DNA of 39,153 nucleotides from Planctomycetota bacterium (GTDB taxonomy: Bacteria > Planctomycetota > UBA1135 > UBA2386), in contig JADZDL010000052.1 of assembly GCA_020851075.1 (NCBI GenBank), positions 1 to 39,153 of the forward strand, in the 5' to 3' direction. Numbering within the stretch: position 1 is the first letter of the stretch; the number at the start of each line of letters is the position of its first letter. Shown in pieces: positions 18,859 to 27,779 of the stretch. The notes below the pieces were generated by a model, which was not told the origin of the DNA, did no database searches, and worked only from the letters and a program-made list of their open reading frames with translations. The translations under genes were made by a program, and so were the position numbers.

Positions 18859-19122
18859 TTTCCCCTCGGCGCGCCCCCGCACTTGGCGGCCCCGCGCGGC
18901 ACGAGACTCCAATCGGTGCTTCTGCACCGAGACCCATCCTGTCAGCAGTCGGCGCGGAAGGGTTCGCTTCTGTTGGTTTGCACGACTGGATGGACCTGCG
19001 CAGTTAAGCGAATCCGCAGTTGCCCGCGCCTCGATGCCCTCGGCGGCCAAAAGCCTCCAGCCCGCAGCGAACCCGTGCTTTGCGCAACGATTGACCGTTC
19101 CAGGTCCGATGACAGGTGATTC

Positions 19123-19512
19123 ATGGGTAAGCGTCTCTACGTTGGCAATCTCTCCTTCAATACGACGGATCACACGCTGCAGGACGCCTTCGCGCAGGAC
19201 GGCCGCAAGGTCGCCAGCGTCACGGTGATGCTCGATCGCGACACGGGTCGCTCGCGCGGTTTCGCGTTCGTCGAGATGGAGTCGGACACGGATGCTCAGG
19301 CCGCCATCAAGGCGATGGACGGCGTGCAGCTCGATGGTCGCGCCCTGCGCGTGAACGAAGCCGAAGATCGCAAGCCCCGCACGGGCGGCGGCGGTGGCGG
19401 TGGCGGCTTTGGTGGTGAACGCCGCGGCGGCGGCGGTGGTGGCGGCTACGGCGGCGACCGCCGTGGCGGTGGTGGTGGCGGCGGCGGCGGCGGTGGCCGC
19501 GAGCGCTGGTAG
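19123..19512 (+). CDS. RRM-type RNA-binding protein with glycine-rich tail
   Basis: A 129-residue protein with one RNA recognition motif (1-82) and a Gly/Arg-rich tail (88-129). RNP2 is RLYVGNLSF (4-12) and RNP1 is RGFAFVEM (45-52), with the aromatic residues that stack on RNA bases. The tail has two RRGGGGG-type blocks plus YGGDRR and FGGERR, and ends RERW. Such proteins, best known from cyanobacteria and plants, bind single-stranded RNA, often rise in the cold and may act as RNA chaperones. The start ATG is preceded by an AGGTGATTC stretch. A structured leader precedes the gene and a strong hairpin follows it, so it is likely a single-gene transcript. Confidence 0.93.
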   Translation: MGKRLYVGNLSFNTTDHTLQDAFAQDGRKVASVTVMLDRDTGRSRGFAFVEMESDTDAQAAIKAMDGVQLDGRALRVNEAEDRKPRTGGGGGGGGFGGERRGGGGGGGYGGDRRGGGGGGGGGGGRERW

Positions 19513-19525
19513 TCACCTGCCGGTG

Positions 19526-19556
19526 ATCCTGCGCGGGCTCTAGCCCCCAGCAGGAT
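19526..19556 (+). terminator. Two-part hairpin terminator after the RRM gene
   Basis: Outer arms ATCCTGC (19526-19532) and GCAGGAT (19550-19556) enclose an inner GGGC-TCTA-GCCC stem. It starts 14 bases after the stop codon. The downstream TTCCGG is not a real T-run, so termination may need Rho or other help. Confidence 0.6.
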
Positions 19557-19598
19557 TCCGGACTAGCCGCGGGCGGGGCATGCGCGTAGGAATACGCC

Positions 19599-21179
19599 AT
19601 GCTCCGCCCGCTGCACGTACTGGCACTCGTCTCGGCCTTGCTTCCCCTCGCGCTCCCCGCCCAGGAACCCGCGACGCGGCCCGAAGCAACTCAGTACACC
19701 GAGACGTCGAGCGTCGCCGATGTGCAGCGCTTCGTCGACGAAGTCGTAAAGCTCCCCCACGGCGATCGGCTGTCCGTCGAAGTCGCCGGCAAGTCGCACG
19801 AAGGGCGCGCGCAGTTGCTCATCAAGGTGGCACTGCCGACGCCGGATACCAACCGCCTGCGCGCGGTCGTCATCGGCAACATCCACGCCGGCGAAGTCGA
19901 AGGCAAAGAAGCGGTGCAGGTGCTGCTGCGTGAGTTTGCCAACGGCGACCACGAGGACGTGCTGAAGGCGTTCGAACTGTGGTTTCTGCCGCTCTACAAC
20001 ATCGACGGCAACGAGAAGACCAGCAAGCAGAACCGCCCCGGCCAGAACGGCCCGGCCACGACCGGCCAGCGCCCCAACGCGCAGGGCTTTGATCTCAACC
20101 GCGACTTCATCAAGGCGGAAGCGCCGGAGACGCAGACCCTGCTCGGGCTGTTTGCGCGCATCGACCCGCACCTGTTCGTCGACCTGCACACGACCAACGG
20201 CTCCTACCACGGCTACCACCTTACCTTCGCGCCGAGCCTGTCACCCAACTGCGATCCCGCGATCGCCAGACTCTCGCGCGCGATCCTCGACGATTCGACG
20301 GCCGAGATGCAGCAGAAGCACAAGTTCGCGATCTTCGACTACGGCAACTTCGAGACGCACGACTGGGACGGCAGCGGCGCGCCCGAAAGTGCGCCGGGCG
20401 TGCGCGGCTGGTACACCTACGACAGTCGGCCGCGCTACGGCGTCAACTACTTCGGGCTGCGCAATCGCATCGGCATCCTCAGCGAGGCCTACAGCTACTG
20501 CGACTTTGCGACCCGCATCGCGGCGACCCGCGCGTTCGTACTCACGATCCTACACAGCATGGCGGTGCGCGCGGCGGATGTGCGCCAGACCTGCAGCGCT
20601 GCCGACCAGCGGCTCGTGGCCCCCGAAGCACCGGCCTGGTTTGGCTTCGACACGGCGTTTGGCGATCCGGAGCAATTGCCGGTGCTGCTCGGCGAAGTCG
20701 ACACCGTACCGCCGAGCGATGGGGGCACGCAGCGCTTCGTGCGCAAGGGGGATGGCAAGCCTGAGACGATGCCCGTGCTGCGCTCGTTCCGGGCCCGCCA
20801 GCAGCGAGTGCTGCCTTTGGCCTGGGCGATCCAGGCGCCGACGCCCGAGGTCCTCTCACTCCTGCAACGGCACGGCATCCAGTTCACGCGCGCCGAGAGC
20901 AAGGACCCCGTAGTCGCGGAACGCTTCGCGGTGACCCAGAAGAAGAAGCCCAAGCGCCCCTACCAGGGTCACCAGGAACTCGTGCTCGTGGGTGCCTGGC
21001 AACCCGCGCAGGAAACCACCCTGCCCGCCGGCACCCTGCTCGTAAGCGCCCGGCAACCGCTGGCCCGCCTCGCCGCCCAGCTGCTCGAGCCCGAAAGCGA
21101 AGACTCGCTGTCGACGTGGAACTTCTTCGAAGCGCGCACCGAAGACAGCTTCCCGGTGCTGCGGATCGTGCCGAAGTAG
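19599..21179 (+). CDS. Secreted M14-family zinc carboxypeptidase
   Basis: A 526-residue exported metallopeptidase. Signal peptide about 1-21 (MLRPLHVLALVSALLPLALPA). The M14 zinc site is complete: His96 and Glu99 in NIHAGEVEGKE, and His197 in VDLHTTNG; Arg168 in FDLNRDF binds the substrate carboxylate, and a Glu in GILSEAYSY (about 305) fits the catalytic base position. The catalytic domain is about 35-320; the remaining 200 residues contain strands such as HQELVLVGAW and may serve binding. M14 enzymes remove C-terminal residues from peptides or cross-links from peptidoglycan. Start chosen for the signal peptide; it follows the RRM terminator by about 40 bases. Confidence 0.9.
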   Translation: MLRPLHVLALVSALLPLALPAQEPATRPEATQYTETSSVADVQRFVDEVVKLPHGDRLSVEVAGKSHEGRAQLLIKVALPTPDTNRLRAVVIGNIHAGEVEGKEAVQVLLREFANGDHEDVLKAFELWFLPLYNIDGNEKTSKQNRPGQNGPATTGQRPNAQGFDLNRDFIKAEAPETQTLLGLFARIDPHLFVDLHTTNGSYHGYHLTFAPSLSPNCDPAIARLSRAILDDSTAEMQQKHKFAIFDYGNFETHDWDGSGAPESAPGVRGWYTYDSRPRYGVNYFGLRNRIGILSEAYSYCDFATRIAATRAFVLTILHSMAVRAADVRQTCSAADQRLVAPEAPAWFGFDTAFGDPEQLPVLLGEVDTVPPSDGGTQRFVRKGDGKPETMPVLRSFRARQQRVLPLAWAIQAPTPEVLSLLQRHGIQFTRAESKDPVVAERFAVTQKKKPKRPYQGHQELVLVGAWQPAQETTLPAGTLLVSARQPLARLAAQLLEPESEDSLSTWNFFEARTEDSFPVLRIVPK

Positions 21180-21204
21180 CACCAAGGCACGATCGCCCCG
21201 CCGA

Positions 21205-22236
21205 CTACGTCCAGCGGAACCAGCGCATCGCGAGGCCGAAGCACACGACGCCAAACAGCGACAGGCACGCAAATGGCACCGCGATCTCGGCAAAGCCGCC
21301 CGGTTCGAGCATGACGTCCCGCAACGCGCGATTCAGGTGCGTGAGCGGCAACAATTCGGCGATCCAGCGAATGAACCCCTGCTTCGTCTCGACATCGAAG
21401 AAGACGCCGCCAAGCACCCACATCGGCAGCGAACAAGCGTTCATGAGCCCGCCGATGCCTTCGGTCGTACGCGCGCGGCTCGCCAGCAGGCAACCGAGGC
21501 CGCTGAAGACGAGACCACCGACCACCACCAACAAGGTCGCCGCCAGCACACTGCCGCGGAACGGCACCCCCCACAACAAGGTGCCGAACAATGCAATCGC
21601 CGCCGCCTCCGGCAGCACGAGCACGAAGCGCCCGAGCATGAACCCGAACAGAAACTCGGCGGGACGCAGCGGCGTCACGAACAACCGCCGCAGCAGATGC
21701 TGTTGCCGCATCTGCACGAGGTTGAAGCCCACGCCCCACATGCCGGCGCCCAGCAGGTTGAGCCCGATGAGGCCGGGGATCAGGAAGTCGATGTAACGCG
21801 CGCCGGGCCGGTTCTCGTCTTCGCGCGGCAACGGGGCCCCAGGTCCGTCCCGTTCGTCGCGCAGCGTTCGTTCGACGAGCAACCGGGCCAGTTCGGCCTC
21901 GGGGCGCGTCGGATCCGCTCGCAGGACCGGTGCGGCCGTGCCACCGCGCACAAGCAGGGCCACCTTGCCGCGCGCCACGGCCCGGTCGGCAGCCGCAGCG
22001 TCGAGCACCTGCACCTCGAAACGTTCGTTGTGCCGCAGCACCGCCGCCAACTGGTCCGCGCCCGCACCGGCGACCACCGCGATCGGCACCGGCGGCGGCG
22101 CCTTCGGTTGGAACGAGAAGCCAAGCACGATCGCCATCACGAGCGGGAACCCGTAGGTCCAGAACACCGCTTCGGGACTGCGCCAGAACTCGCGGAACGT
22201 GGTCCTCGCCACGGCCATCACGACGCGCGCGTTCAT
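21205..22236 (-). CDS. ABC-2 type transporter permease
   Basis: A 343-residue permease. A first membrane helix near 25-43 (VFWTYGFPLVMAIVLGFSF) is followed by an extracytoplasmic region to about 160, then five helices (for example FLIPGLIGLNLLGAGMWGVG, VLVLPEAAAIALFGTLLWGV, LLVVVGGLVFSGLGCLLAS). This is the layout of ABC-2 exporters of the DrrB/NatB/YhhJ type, which export drugs, lipids or polysaccharides. Its ATG overlaps the TGA of the ATPase gene (22233-22236, ATGA), so the two subunits are made in step. It lies last in a three-gene unit and is convergent with the M14 peptidase gene (25 bases apart). Confidence 0.93.
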   Translation of the reverse strand: MNARVVMAVARTTFREFWRSPEAVFWTYGFPLVMAIVLGFSFQPKAPPPVPIAVVAGAGADQLAAVLRHNERFEVQVLDAAAADRAVARGKVALLVRGGTAAPVLRADPTRPEAELARLLVERTLRDERDGPGAPLPREDENRPGARYIDFLIPGLIGLNLLGAGMWGVGFNLVQMRQQHLLRRLFVTPLRPAEFLFGFMLGRFVLVLPEAAAIALFGTLLWGVPFRGSVLAATLLVVVGGLVFSGLGCLLASRARTTEGIGGLMNACSLPMWVLGGVFFDVETKQGFIRWIAELLPLTHLNRALRDVMLEPGGFAEIAVPFACLSLFGVVCFGLAMRWFRWT

Positions 22237-23192
22237 TCCTTCTCCCCTTCGCGCAGATGGCGACCGGTCAGATGCACAAACACGTCTTCGAGCGTCGCAT
22301 GCCGCAGGGCGAGCCCCTGCAGGGCCACCTGCTGCTGGTCGAGCAACCGCAACATCGCCGGCACGGTCGCATGCACCGAAACCACCGTGAGCACAACCCG
22401 CCGCGGCGAGAACTCGCAGGCCTGCACACCGGGCAGCGCTTCGAAGTCGCGCGCCGTGAGGCGGTCGCCCATGTCGTCGACGTCGACCTCGACGAAGTGC
22501 TCCGCGCCGAGGGAACGGATCAGCTCCGCCGGTGTGCCGAGCGCGATCACCCGCCCGTGATCGACCACCGCGATGCGGTCGCAGAGCTGGTGCGCTTCAT
22601 CCATGTAGTGCGTGGTCAACACGACGGTGCCACCACCCGCACGGAACGTGCGCACGACCTCCCAGAGCTGCCGCCGCGATTGCGGATCGAGGCCCGTCGT
22701 CGGTTCGTCGAGGAACAGCAACTCGGGTTTGCCGACCAACGCGGTCGCCACCGCGAGGCGTTGCCGCTGACCACCCGACAAACCACTCTGCCGCGCCGTC
22801 GCCTTCTCCTGCAGCGACACCAGCGCCAGCGCCTCGGCCGCCGAGCGGCCGCCGGGATAACACGCCGCGAACAGCTCCAGCGTCTCCCGCACAGTCGCCT
22901 TCTCGTGGAACTTCGTCTCCTGCAGGCAGACCCCCATACACGCGCGCAGCGCCGCATCCTCGCCCTTCTGCCATTCGCGCCCGAGAATGCGCACCGTGCC
23001 GGCCTCGGGCACAACCAGCCCTTCGCAGATCTCGACGGTCGTCGTCTTGCCCGCACCGTTGGGCCCGAGCAGGCCAAAAACCTCGCCGCGGCGCACTTCG
23101 AGGTCGAGACCATCGACGGCGGTGACCACCTGCTTGCCCTTCGTGTAGGTCTTGCGCAAACCGCGCAATTCAATCGCGAGTGGGCCACTCAT
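22233..23192 (-). CDS. ABC transporter ATP-binding protein (ABC-2 exporter type)
   Basis: A 319-residue ATPase. Walker A is GPNGAGKTT (43-51), Q-loop in CLQETKF, signature LSGGQRQR (138-145), Walker B LLFLDEP with catalytic Glu163, and the switch His in TTHYMDEAH. The C-terminal 90 residues are the regulatory extension common in exporters of the CcmA/NatA/DrrA class (SLGAEHFVEVDVDDMG, LRHATLEDVFVHLTGR). It works with the downstream permease, probably as a dimer with it. The ATG at 23192 overlaps the TGA of the aldolase-dehydrogenase gene by four bases; a 249-codon open extension upstream is a shadow of that gene. Confidence 0.95.
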   Translation of the reverse strand: MSGPLAIELRGLRKTYTKGKQVVTAVDGLDLEVRRGEVFGLLGPNGAGKTTTVEICEGLVVPEAGTVRILGREWQKGEDAALRACMGVCLQETKFHEKATVRETLELFAACYPGGRSAAEALALVSLQEKATARQSGLSGGQRQRLAVATALVGKPELLFLDEPTTGLDPQSRRQLWEVVRTFRAGGGTVVLTTHYMDEAHQLCDRIAVVDHGRVIALGTPAELIRSLGAEHFVEVDVDDMGDRLTARDFEALPGVQACEFSPRRVVLTVVSVHATVPAMLRLLDQQQVALQGLALRHATLEDVFVHLTGRHLREGEKE

Positions 23193-25291
23193 CGTGGGAA
23201 CGCCTCGGCGATGCCACCGTCGATGGGCAACACGGCGCCGGTCGTCGGGGTGCGCTGCCGCGCGAAGAACACCACGGCTTCGCCGATATGGCGCGGCAAC
23301 ACCGTCGTCTTCAGCAAGGAACGTTCGCGGTAGTACTCGCGCAAACCCGACGCATCGAGCCCGCGCGCGCGCATTCGATCGGGGCCAACTTCTTCCCAGA
23401 GCTGGCTCGGCACTTCGTCGTCGCCAAACACGGCATCGGCATTGATCGCATTCACGCGCACGCCGATCGGCGCGAGCTCCAGCGCGGCCACGCGCGCCAA
23501 TTGCAGCGCGGCGGCTTTGCTCGCCGAATAGGCCCCAAACCCAGCGCCGGGCGCAAACACGTTCTTGCTCGCCTGCACGACGATGCTGCCGCCCGTGCCC
23601 TGTTCGCGCAGGACCCGCGCCGCCTGCTGCAGCACGAGCATGGTGCCCGTGGTGTTCACTTCGAGCACGCGTGCGAAACGCGCCGCGTCCATCGTCTCGA
23701 GCCGGCTCACGTGCGCGATACCCGCGTTGGGAACCACACAATCGACCCCACCGAACGCGAGCACACACTCCGCAAACAAGCGTTCGACTTCGGCGGGCAC
23801 CGTGAGGTCGGCAATTGCACTGACAAGGTTGCCGCCGTGGCGCGCGAACTTCTTCTGCACGACCTGCAGACGCTCCGCATCGACGTCCGTCGCGAGCACA
23901 CAAGCACCATTCTCGAGCAGCGCTTCGACGATGCCGCAACCGATCGCCCCCGCCGCCCCGGTGACCAACGCCACCTGGCCCTGCAGGTCCGGGGACTTCT
24001 GGGCACCGAGTTTGGCGAGCTCGAGCGGCCAGTACTCCATCGCCGCGAGTTCGGCATCGGTGAGCGCCTCGTAACGATCCAACGCGTGCGCCGCGGCCTT
24101 CACGCGCAGCGTGTGCTCACCGATGTCCGCGGCAATGCGGGCGGCCGCCCGCGTCGGTTGCAGCGCGATCAGGCCAAGCCCCTGCACGACCACCACGTTC
24201 GGCAACGGCCGCAGCATGCGTCCACCGGCCAAGACGCTCGCGTGCGCTTCGAAGTAGCGCCGGTAGCCCGCCACGAAGTTGGCCACCTGGCTGCGGCAGC
24301 GCGCGGCGTCCATGGCTTCGTCGCGGCTGAGGAACAGGTATTGACCCTTCGTGCGGATCACGTGGTCCGGCGTGATCGGTCCCGCCGCACAGAGCGCGGG
24401 AGCCGCCGAATGGGCCGTAAACGACGCGATCTCATCCCCCGTGCGAGCCTCCGCGATCACGCGCTCCCAGAGCGGCCCGCAGACGGTCGCTACCTCGCTC
24501 GCCAGAGCCCCGCGCAGCACCGGCAGGCAGCGCAGCAGCGCCAACCGACGTTCCGCGGGTGGCAGCGGCGCCGGATCGCCGCCGAGCATGGCGGGGCGAC
24601 CACCGATGCGACGGGTGATGTACCGTTCGGCCCGCTGCACGAGTTCGATCGTACGTTCGTAGCTCGTGCGCGCATCGTCTCCGAACGTGAACAGCCCGTG
24701 CTTCTTCAGCACGATGCCCCGGCATTTCGGGTGACGCGCGAAAGCCTCCGCGACGGCCTTCGCGAGCGGGAACCCGGGCATGATCCACGGCAACACCGCG
24801 ACCTCGTCCCCAAACACCGCAGCGAGGTGCGCATCGGCATCGGGCTGGTCGGTGAGGGCGAGGATCGCATTGGCGTGCGTGTGGTCGACGAACGTGTGCG
24901 GCAGGAACGCATGCAGCAGCGCTTCGACCGACGGGTTGGGTGCGCGACTGTCCATGAGGGCTCCGCGCACGGCGGAGACCATCGCTTCGTCGGCGAGTTC
25001 GGGGAGCGTTTGCAGTTCGCGCAGCGGCTGCAGGCGAACCGCCGGCAGGCCCGCAGGTTCGACCGCCGCCAGATCGCTGCCACTGCCCTTCACGCAGAGC
25101 ACCTCGACCTCGCGCCCGAGCAGATCGCGCACCACGGTCTTCACGGAGGTGTTGCCACCACCGTGAAGCACGAGCTCGGCACAGCGGCCGATCAATCGCG
25201 AGGTGTAGACGCGCAGGGCGATGGCCTGCCCGTGCGCCTCGTAGCGCGCGCAGTATTCCTGCGCCTCCTGGTCATTCCAAAGGCTCAACAT
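23189..25291 (-). CDS. Bifunctional class II aldolase / short-chain dehydrogenase
   Basis: A 700-residue fusion. The N-terminal half is a class II aldolase/adducin domain: GGGNTSVK (44-51) binds the substrate phosphate, and HTHA (137-140) supplies zinc ligands. The C-terminal part (from about 440) is a short-chain dehydrogenase with NAD-binding VTGAAGAIGCGI and the catalytic YSASK (about 587-591). The same fusion is known as a rhamnulose-1-phosphate aldolase/lactaldehyde dehydrogenase-like enzyme acting on 6-deoxy sugars; the exact substrate here is not shown. The ATG at 25291 begins the conserved region. It overlaps the ABC ATPase start by ATGA, an odd pairing of a catabolic enzyme with an exporter-type ABC system. 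Confidence 0.93.
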   Translation of the reverse strand: MLSLWNDQEAQEYCARYEAHGQAIALRVYTSRLIGRCAELVLHGGGNTSVKTVVRDLLGREVEVLCVKGSGSDLAAVEPAGLPAVRLQPLRELQTLPELADEAMVSAVRGALMDSRAPNPSVEALLHAFLPHTFVDHTHANAILALTDQPDADAHLAAVFGDEVAVLPWIMPGFPLAKAVAEAFARHPKCRGIVLKKHGLFTFGDDARTSYERTIELVQRAERYITRRIGGRPAMLGGDPAPLPPAERRLALLRCLPVLRGALASEVATVCGPLWERVIAEARTGDEIASFTAHSAAPALCAAGPITPDHVIRTKGQYLFLSRDEAMDAARCRSQVANFVAGYRRYFEAHASVLAGGRMLRPLPNVVVVQGLGLIALQPTRAAARIAADIGEHTLRVKAAAHALDRYEALTDAELAAMEYWPLELAKLGAQKSPDLQGQVALVTGAAGAIGCGIVEALLENGACVLATDVDAERLQVVQKKFARHGGNLVSAIADLTVPAEVERLFAECVLAFGGVDCVVPNAGIAHVSRLETMDAARFARVLEVNTTGTMLVLQQAARVLREQGTGGSIVVQASKNVFAPGAGFGAYSASKAAALQLARVAALELAPIGVRVNAINADAVFGDDEVPSQLWEEVGPDRMRARGLDASGLREYYRERSLLKTTVLPRHIGEAVVFFARQRTPTTGAVLPIDGGIAEAFPR

Positions 25292-25391
25292 GGCGTTCCA
25301 TGCGAGCGTAGTGCAATTGGTGCAGACGCAACACTGACGAACCCGGCCAAAGGCGCACCAGCGCGAGCGCCGGCTCTCCTTGCGAACGGTA

Positions 25392-26363
25392 CTACTTGCG
25401 GATCGGGCGGTGGGCGCGCAGCCACTGCAACAGGACCTGCATGTCCTGCGGCATCGGCGCCTCGAACTCGACCGGTTCGTCGGTCGCGGGATGCGGCACC
25501 TTGAGGCGCAGCGCGTGCAGGCATTGCCGCCGCGGATCGGGCGCCCCACCGGGCAGCGAATCGTGCTGGCGCGCCCGGGACCGGTAGACCCGGTCGCCAA
25601 CCAACGAGTGCCCGATCGACGTCATGTGCACGCGGATCTGGTGCGTTCGCCCGGTCTTGGGCCGACAGCGCACATGCGCAAACCCCTGAAAGCGCTCGAC
25701 GACTTCGTAGAAGGTTGAAGACTCCCTGCCGCCTTCCTCGACCACGGTCATGCGATCGGGGTGTTTGGGGTCGGTGGCGATCGGGCGTTCGATCCAATCG
25801 GACTGGAACCGTGGCTCGCCGTAGACGATGCAGCGGTACTCCTTCTCGGCCGTGCGCGCCTTGAACTGCGCCCGCAAGAAGTCGAAGGCGACCTGCTCCT
25901 TGGCCACCAGCATCACGCCCGAAGTATCCCGGTCCAGGCGATGCACGATGCCAGGACGCTTGCCATCCTCGGCGCCGGGCAGTTTGCCATACCGCTGCAG
26001 CGCCCAGCTGGCGACCGTGTGTTCGCGAAAGACCTTGTCCTCGGGCGGGTGGGCAGCGAGGCCAACGGGCTTGTCGATCGCGCACAAAAGGCCATCCTCA
26101 TAGAGGATGCGCAGGATCGGCGGCGGCCCGGCCGGCGCCAGTGGATCGACAACCTCCTGGGGCTCGACCTCAAACTCCACAACCTGCCCCGCGTCGAGGA
26201 ACAAGCCTGGCCGCACCCGCAGGTTGCCAACGCGCACCTTGCCGCCCTCGACAATGTGCCTGGCCACGACCCGGCCGGCCACCTCGGGTTGGTTGGCCAG
26301 GAACACGTCGAGCCGGACCCCGGCGTCGGCCGCGCCCACGATGCGTGCATAGGATTCGGGCAT
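25392..26363 (-). CDS. rluD: RluD-like large-subunit rRNA pseudouridine synthase
   Basis: A 323-residue pseudouridine synthase of the RluA/RluD family. Residues about 15-75 form an S4 RNA-binding domain (VRLDVFLANQPEVAG, VRVGNLRVRPGLFLDAG). The catalytic domain has ILYEDGLLCAIDKPVGLAAHP (86-106), the catalytic Asp144 in HRLDRDTSG, KEYRCIVYG, and the RPKTGRTHQIRVH motif. RluD makes pseudouridines in helix 69 of 23S rRNA; RluA or RluC specificity cannot be excluded. The ATG at 26363 begins just before the S4 domain; upstream codons run through an 11-bp repeat and are not conserved-looking. Confidence 0.92.
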   Translation of the reverse strand: MPESYARIVGAADAGVRLDVFLANQPEVAGRVVARHIVEGGKVRVGNLRVRPGLFLDAGQVVEFEVEPQEVVDPLAPAGPPPILRILYEDGLLCAIDKPVGLAAHPPEDKVFREHTVASWALQRYGKLPGAEDGKRPGIVHRLDRDTSGVMLVAKEQVAFDFLRAQFKARTAEKEYRCIVYGEPRFQSDWIERPIATDPKHPDRMTVVEEGGRESSTFYEVVERFQGFAHVRCRPKTGRTHQIRVHMTSIGHSLVGDRVYRSRARQHDSLPGGAPDPRRQCLHALRLKVPHPATDEPVEFEAPMPQDMQVLLQWLRAHRPIRK

Positions 26364-26415
26364 GGCTTCTCTGCGGCTGCTCTGCGGCGTCTCTGCGGCG
26401 TCTCTGCGGCTGCTG
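26364..26415. repeat. Tandem CTCTGCGGCGT repeat upstream of rluD
   Basis: Five imperfect, closely spaced copies of TCTGCGGC follow one another (consensus GTCTCTGCGGC, 11-base period in the centre). It touches the rluD start codon. The word resembles the CGCAGAGAC-type short repeats scattered in intergenic DNA of many environmental bacteria, a recollection that was not checked. Confidence 0.6.
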
Positions 26416-26611
26416 CTTCGGGCGAAGATTCTCGGTTCTTTTCTCCACAAGGCAACTCGCGAACACGACTTTTGCAGAGAGCTTGTGCCCCCATCGAACC
26501 GCCCTTGGCATCGCGGAAATCTCCCCACTTTCCCCGGGTTTACGCTTTCAAAACCTGGAAAACCTGTGGAAACTCCGCGCTCGCTTTCGGCCCTCCGAGC
26601 ATGCGTTTCCT

Positions 26612-27763
26612 ATGACTGGGACTGGCGCACGAGACATGAGACTCCCCGAGGCTACTTCCTCGTTTCGCGACGACACCGCGAGTTCTCTCCCCACGAACGG
26701 CCAACCCCACAGTAGTTGGCCGGCCAACCCCCGACGAGCCCACGGCAAGGCGCAACTGGAACATCACCACGGCCCACATCGCATCCTGCTGGTCGATGAC
26801 GAACTGGATGTGCTGCAAGGACTGCGCGCCATCCTCGAGGAGGCCGGCTACGTAGTCACCTGCACGACGAACCTCCGCCTCGCCACGGTCACCCTGGAGC
26901 ACGAGTCGTTCCACCTCGTACTGACCGACCTCTACCTCGGCGACACCGACCTCGGCTACCAGATTGCCGATGTAGCCCGCAAGCAGAAGCCGAGCACGCC
27001 GGTGATCGTGCTCACGGGCCGGCCGACCTTCGACGGCGCCCAGGAAGCCCTGCGCAGCAAGGTTGCCGACATCGTCGTGAAGCCCGTCGACGCGCAGACG
27101 CTGCTGGCGACCTGCCGTCGGGTGATCCTCGAGACGGAACTCACGCGGCGCAACCAGGAGCTCGAAACCGCCAACCGCGTGCTGAGTTCGGTGCTGCCGC
27201 GCACGATCGAAATGAAGGACCCGACCACGAGCGGCCACGCCGAACGCGTCGTCGGCTACACGGACACCTTGGCGATGCGCTGCGGAGTTGGCCCCGCCGA
27301 CCGCGCCAACCTGCGGCTCGCCGCACTGCTACACGACATCGGCAAGATCGGCATCCCCGACCACATCCTGACCAAGCCGGGCCCCCTCACGGACGACGAG
27401 ATGGAGGTGGTGCGACGGCACCCGGCCATGGGCTACGAGGTGCTCGGCCAGCTCGACGACCACGATGACGTTCGCACTTGGGTCTACCAGCATCACGAGC
27501 GCTGGGACGGCAAGGGTTACCCGCAGGGCCTCCAGGGGGAAGACGTCGCGCTACCCGGCCGGATCCTGGTGCTCGCCGAGGTCTACGACGCGCTGGCGGA
27601 GGAACGCAGCTACAAGCCCGCGTGGCCGATCGCCAAGATCGTCGCCCTGTTCCGCGACCAGGCCGGGCGGCACTTCGATCCCGACCTCGCGAAGATGGTC
27701 GCCGACGGCCTCGAACGCACCGGCAGCCGCTACTTCTCGGCGAATCCGGGCATGCTGTTCTGA
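26612..27763 (+). CDS. HD-GYP domain response regulator (c-di-GMP phosphodiesterase)
   Basis: A 383-residue two-domain regulator. After about 55 low-complexity residues comes a receiver (57-170; VDDELD, phosphoacceptor Asp106 in LVLTDLYLGD, Lys157 in VVKPVD), then a helical linker and an HD-GYP domain: HAERVVGYTD, HDIGKIGIPD with the HD pair (241-242), HHERWDGKGYPQG with the GYP motif (about 302-304), and ARILVLAEVYDAL-like RILVLAEVYDAL. HD-GYP enzymes split cyclic di-GMP to GMP using a bi-metal site; the receiver would switch this on or off. Start at 26612 is one of two in-frame ATGs (the other at 26636) and neither has a strong ribosome-binding site. It is divergent from rluD. Confidence 0.92.
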   Translation: MTGTGARDMRLPEATSSFRDDTASSLPTNGQPHSSWPANPRRAHGKAQLEHHHGPHRILLVDDELDVLQGLRAILEEAGYVVTCTTNLRLATVTLEHESFHLVLTDLYLGDTDLGYQIADVARKQKPSTPVIVLTGRPTFDGAQEALRSKVADIVVKPVDAQTLLATCRRVILETELTRRNQELETANRVLSSVLPRTIEMKDPTTSGHAERVVGYTDTLAMRCGVGPADRANLRLAALLHDIGKIGIPDHILTKPGPLTDDEMEVVRRHPAMGYEVLGQLDDHDDVRTWVYQHHERWDGKGYPQGLQGEDVALPGRILVLAEVYDALAEERSYKPAWPIAKIVALFRDQAGRHFDPDLAKMVADGLERTGSRYFSANPGMLF

Positions 27764-27779
27764 GATCGGCGCGGTAACG

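Larger units (their letters stand above)
18635..19122 (+). other. Non-coding region: valS end to RRM gene, containing a long structured leader
   Basis: No credible gene is found in these 488 bases; short open frames are compositional. From left to right it holds a weak CCCTG/CAGGG hairpin (18656-18668), three near-copies of an 11-bp word related to CGATATCCGCC (18723-18756), the promoter and palindrome of the RRM gene (18816-18858), and a leader of about 260 bases. The leader can form a perfect 7-bp hairpin TCGGTGC/GCACCGA with a TTCT loop (18913-18930) and a long-range helix GGTTCGCTT (18961-18969) with AAGCGAATCC (19006-19015, one bulged T). No known riboswitch class is recognised. Confidence 0.55.

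Noticed and set aside
19385..19500. GGC/GGT repeats as a microsatellite or CRISPR-like array
   Set aside because: They encode the glycine-rich tail of the RRM protein in frame and show no spacer structure.
23180..25504. A 774-codon plus-strand open frame opposite the aldolase-dehydrogenase
   Set aside because: Arg/His-rich shadow without domains; the minus-strand protein is clear.
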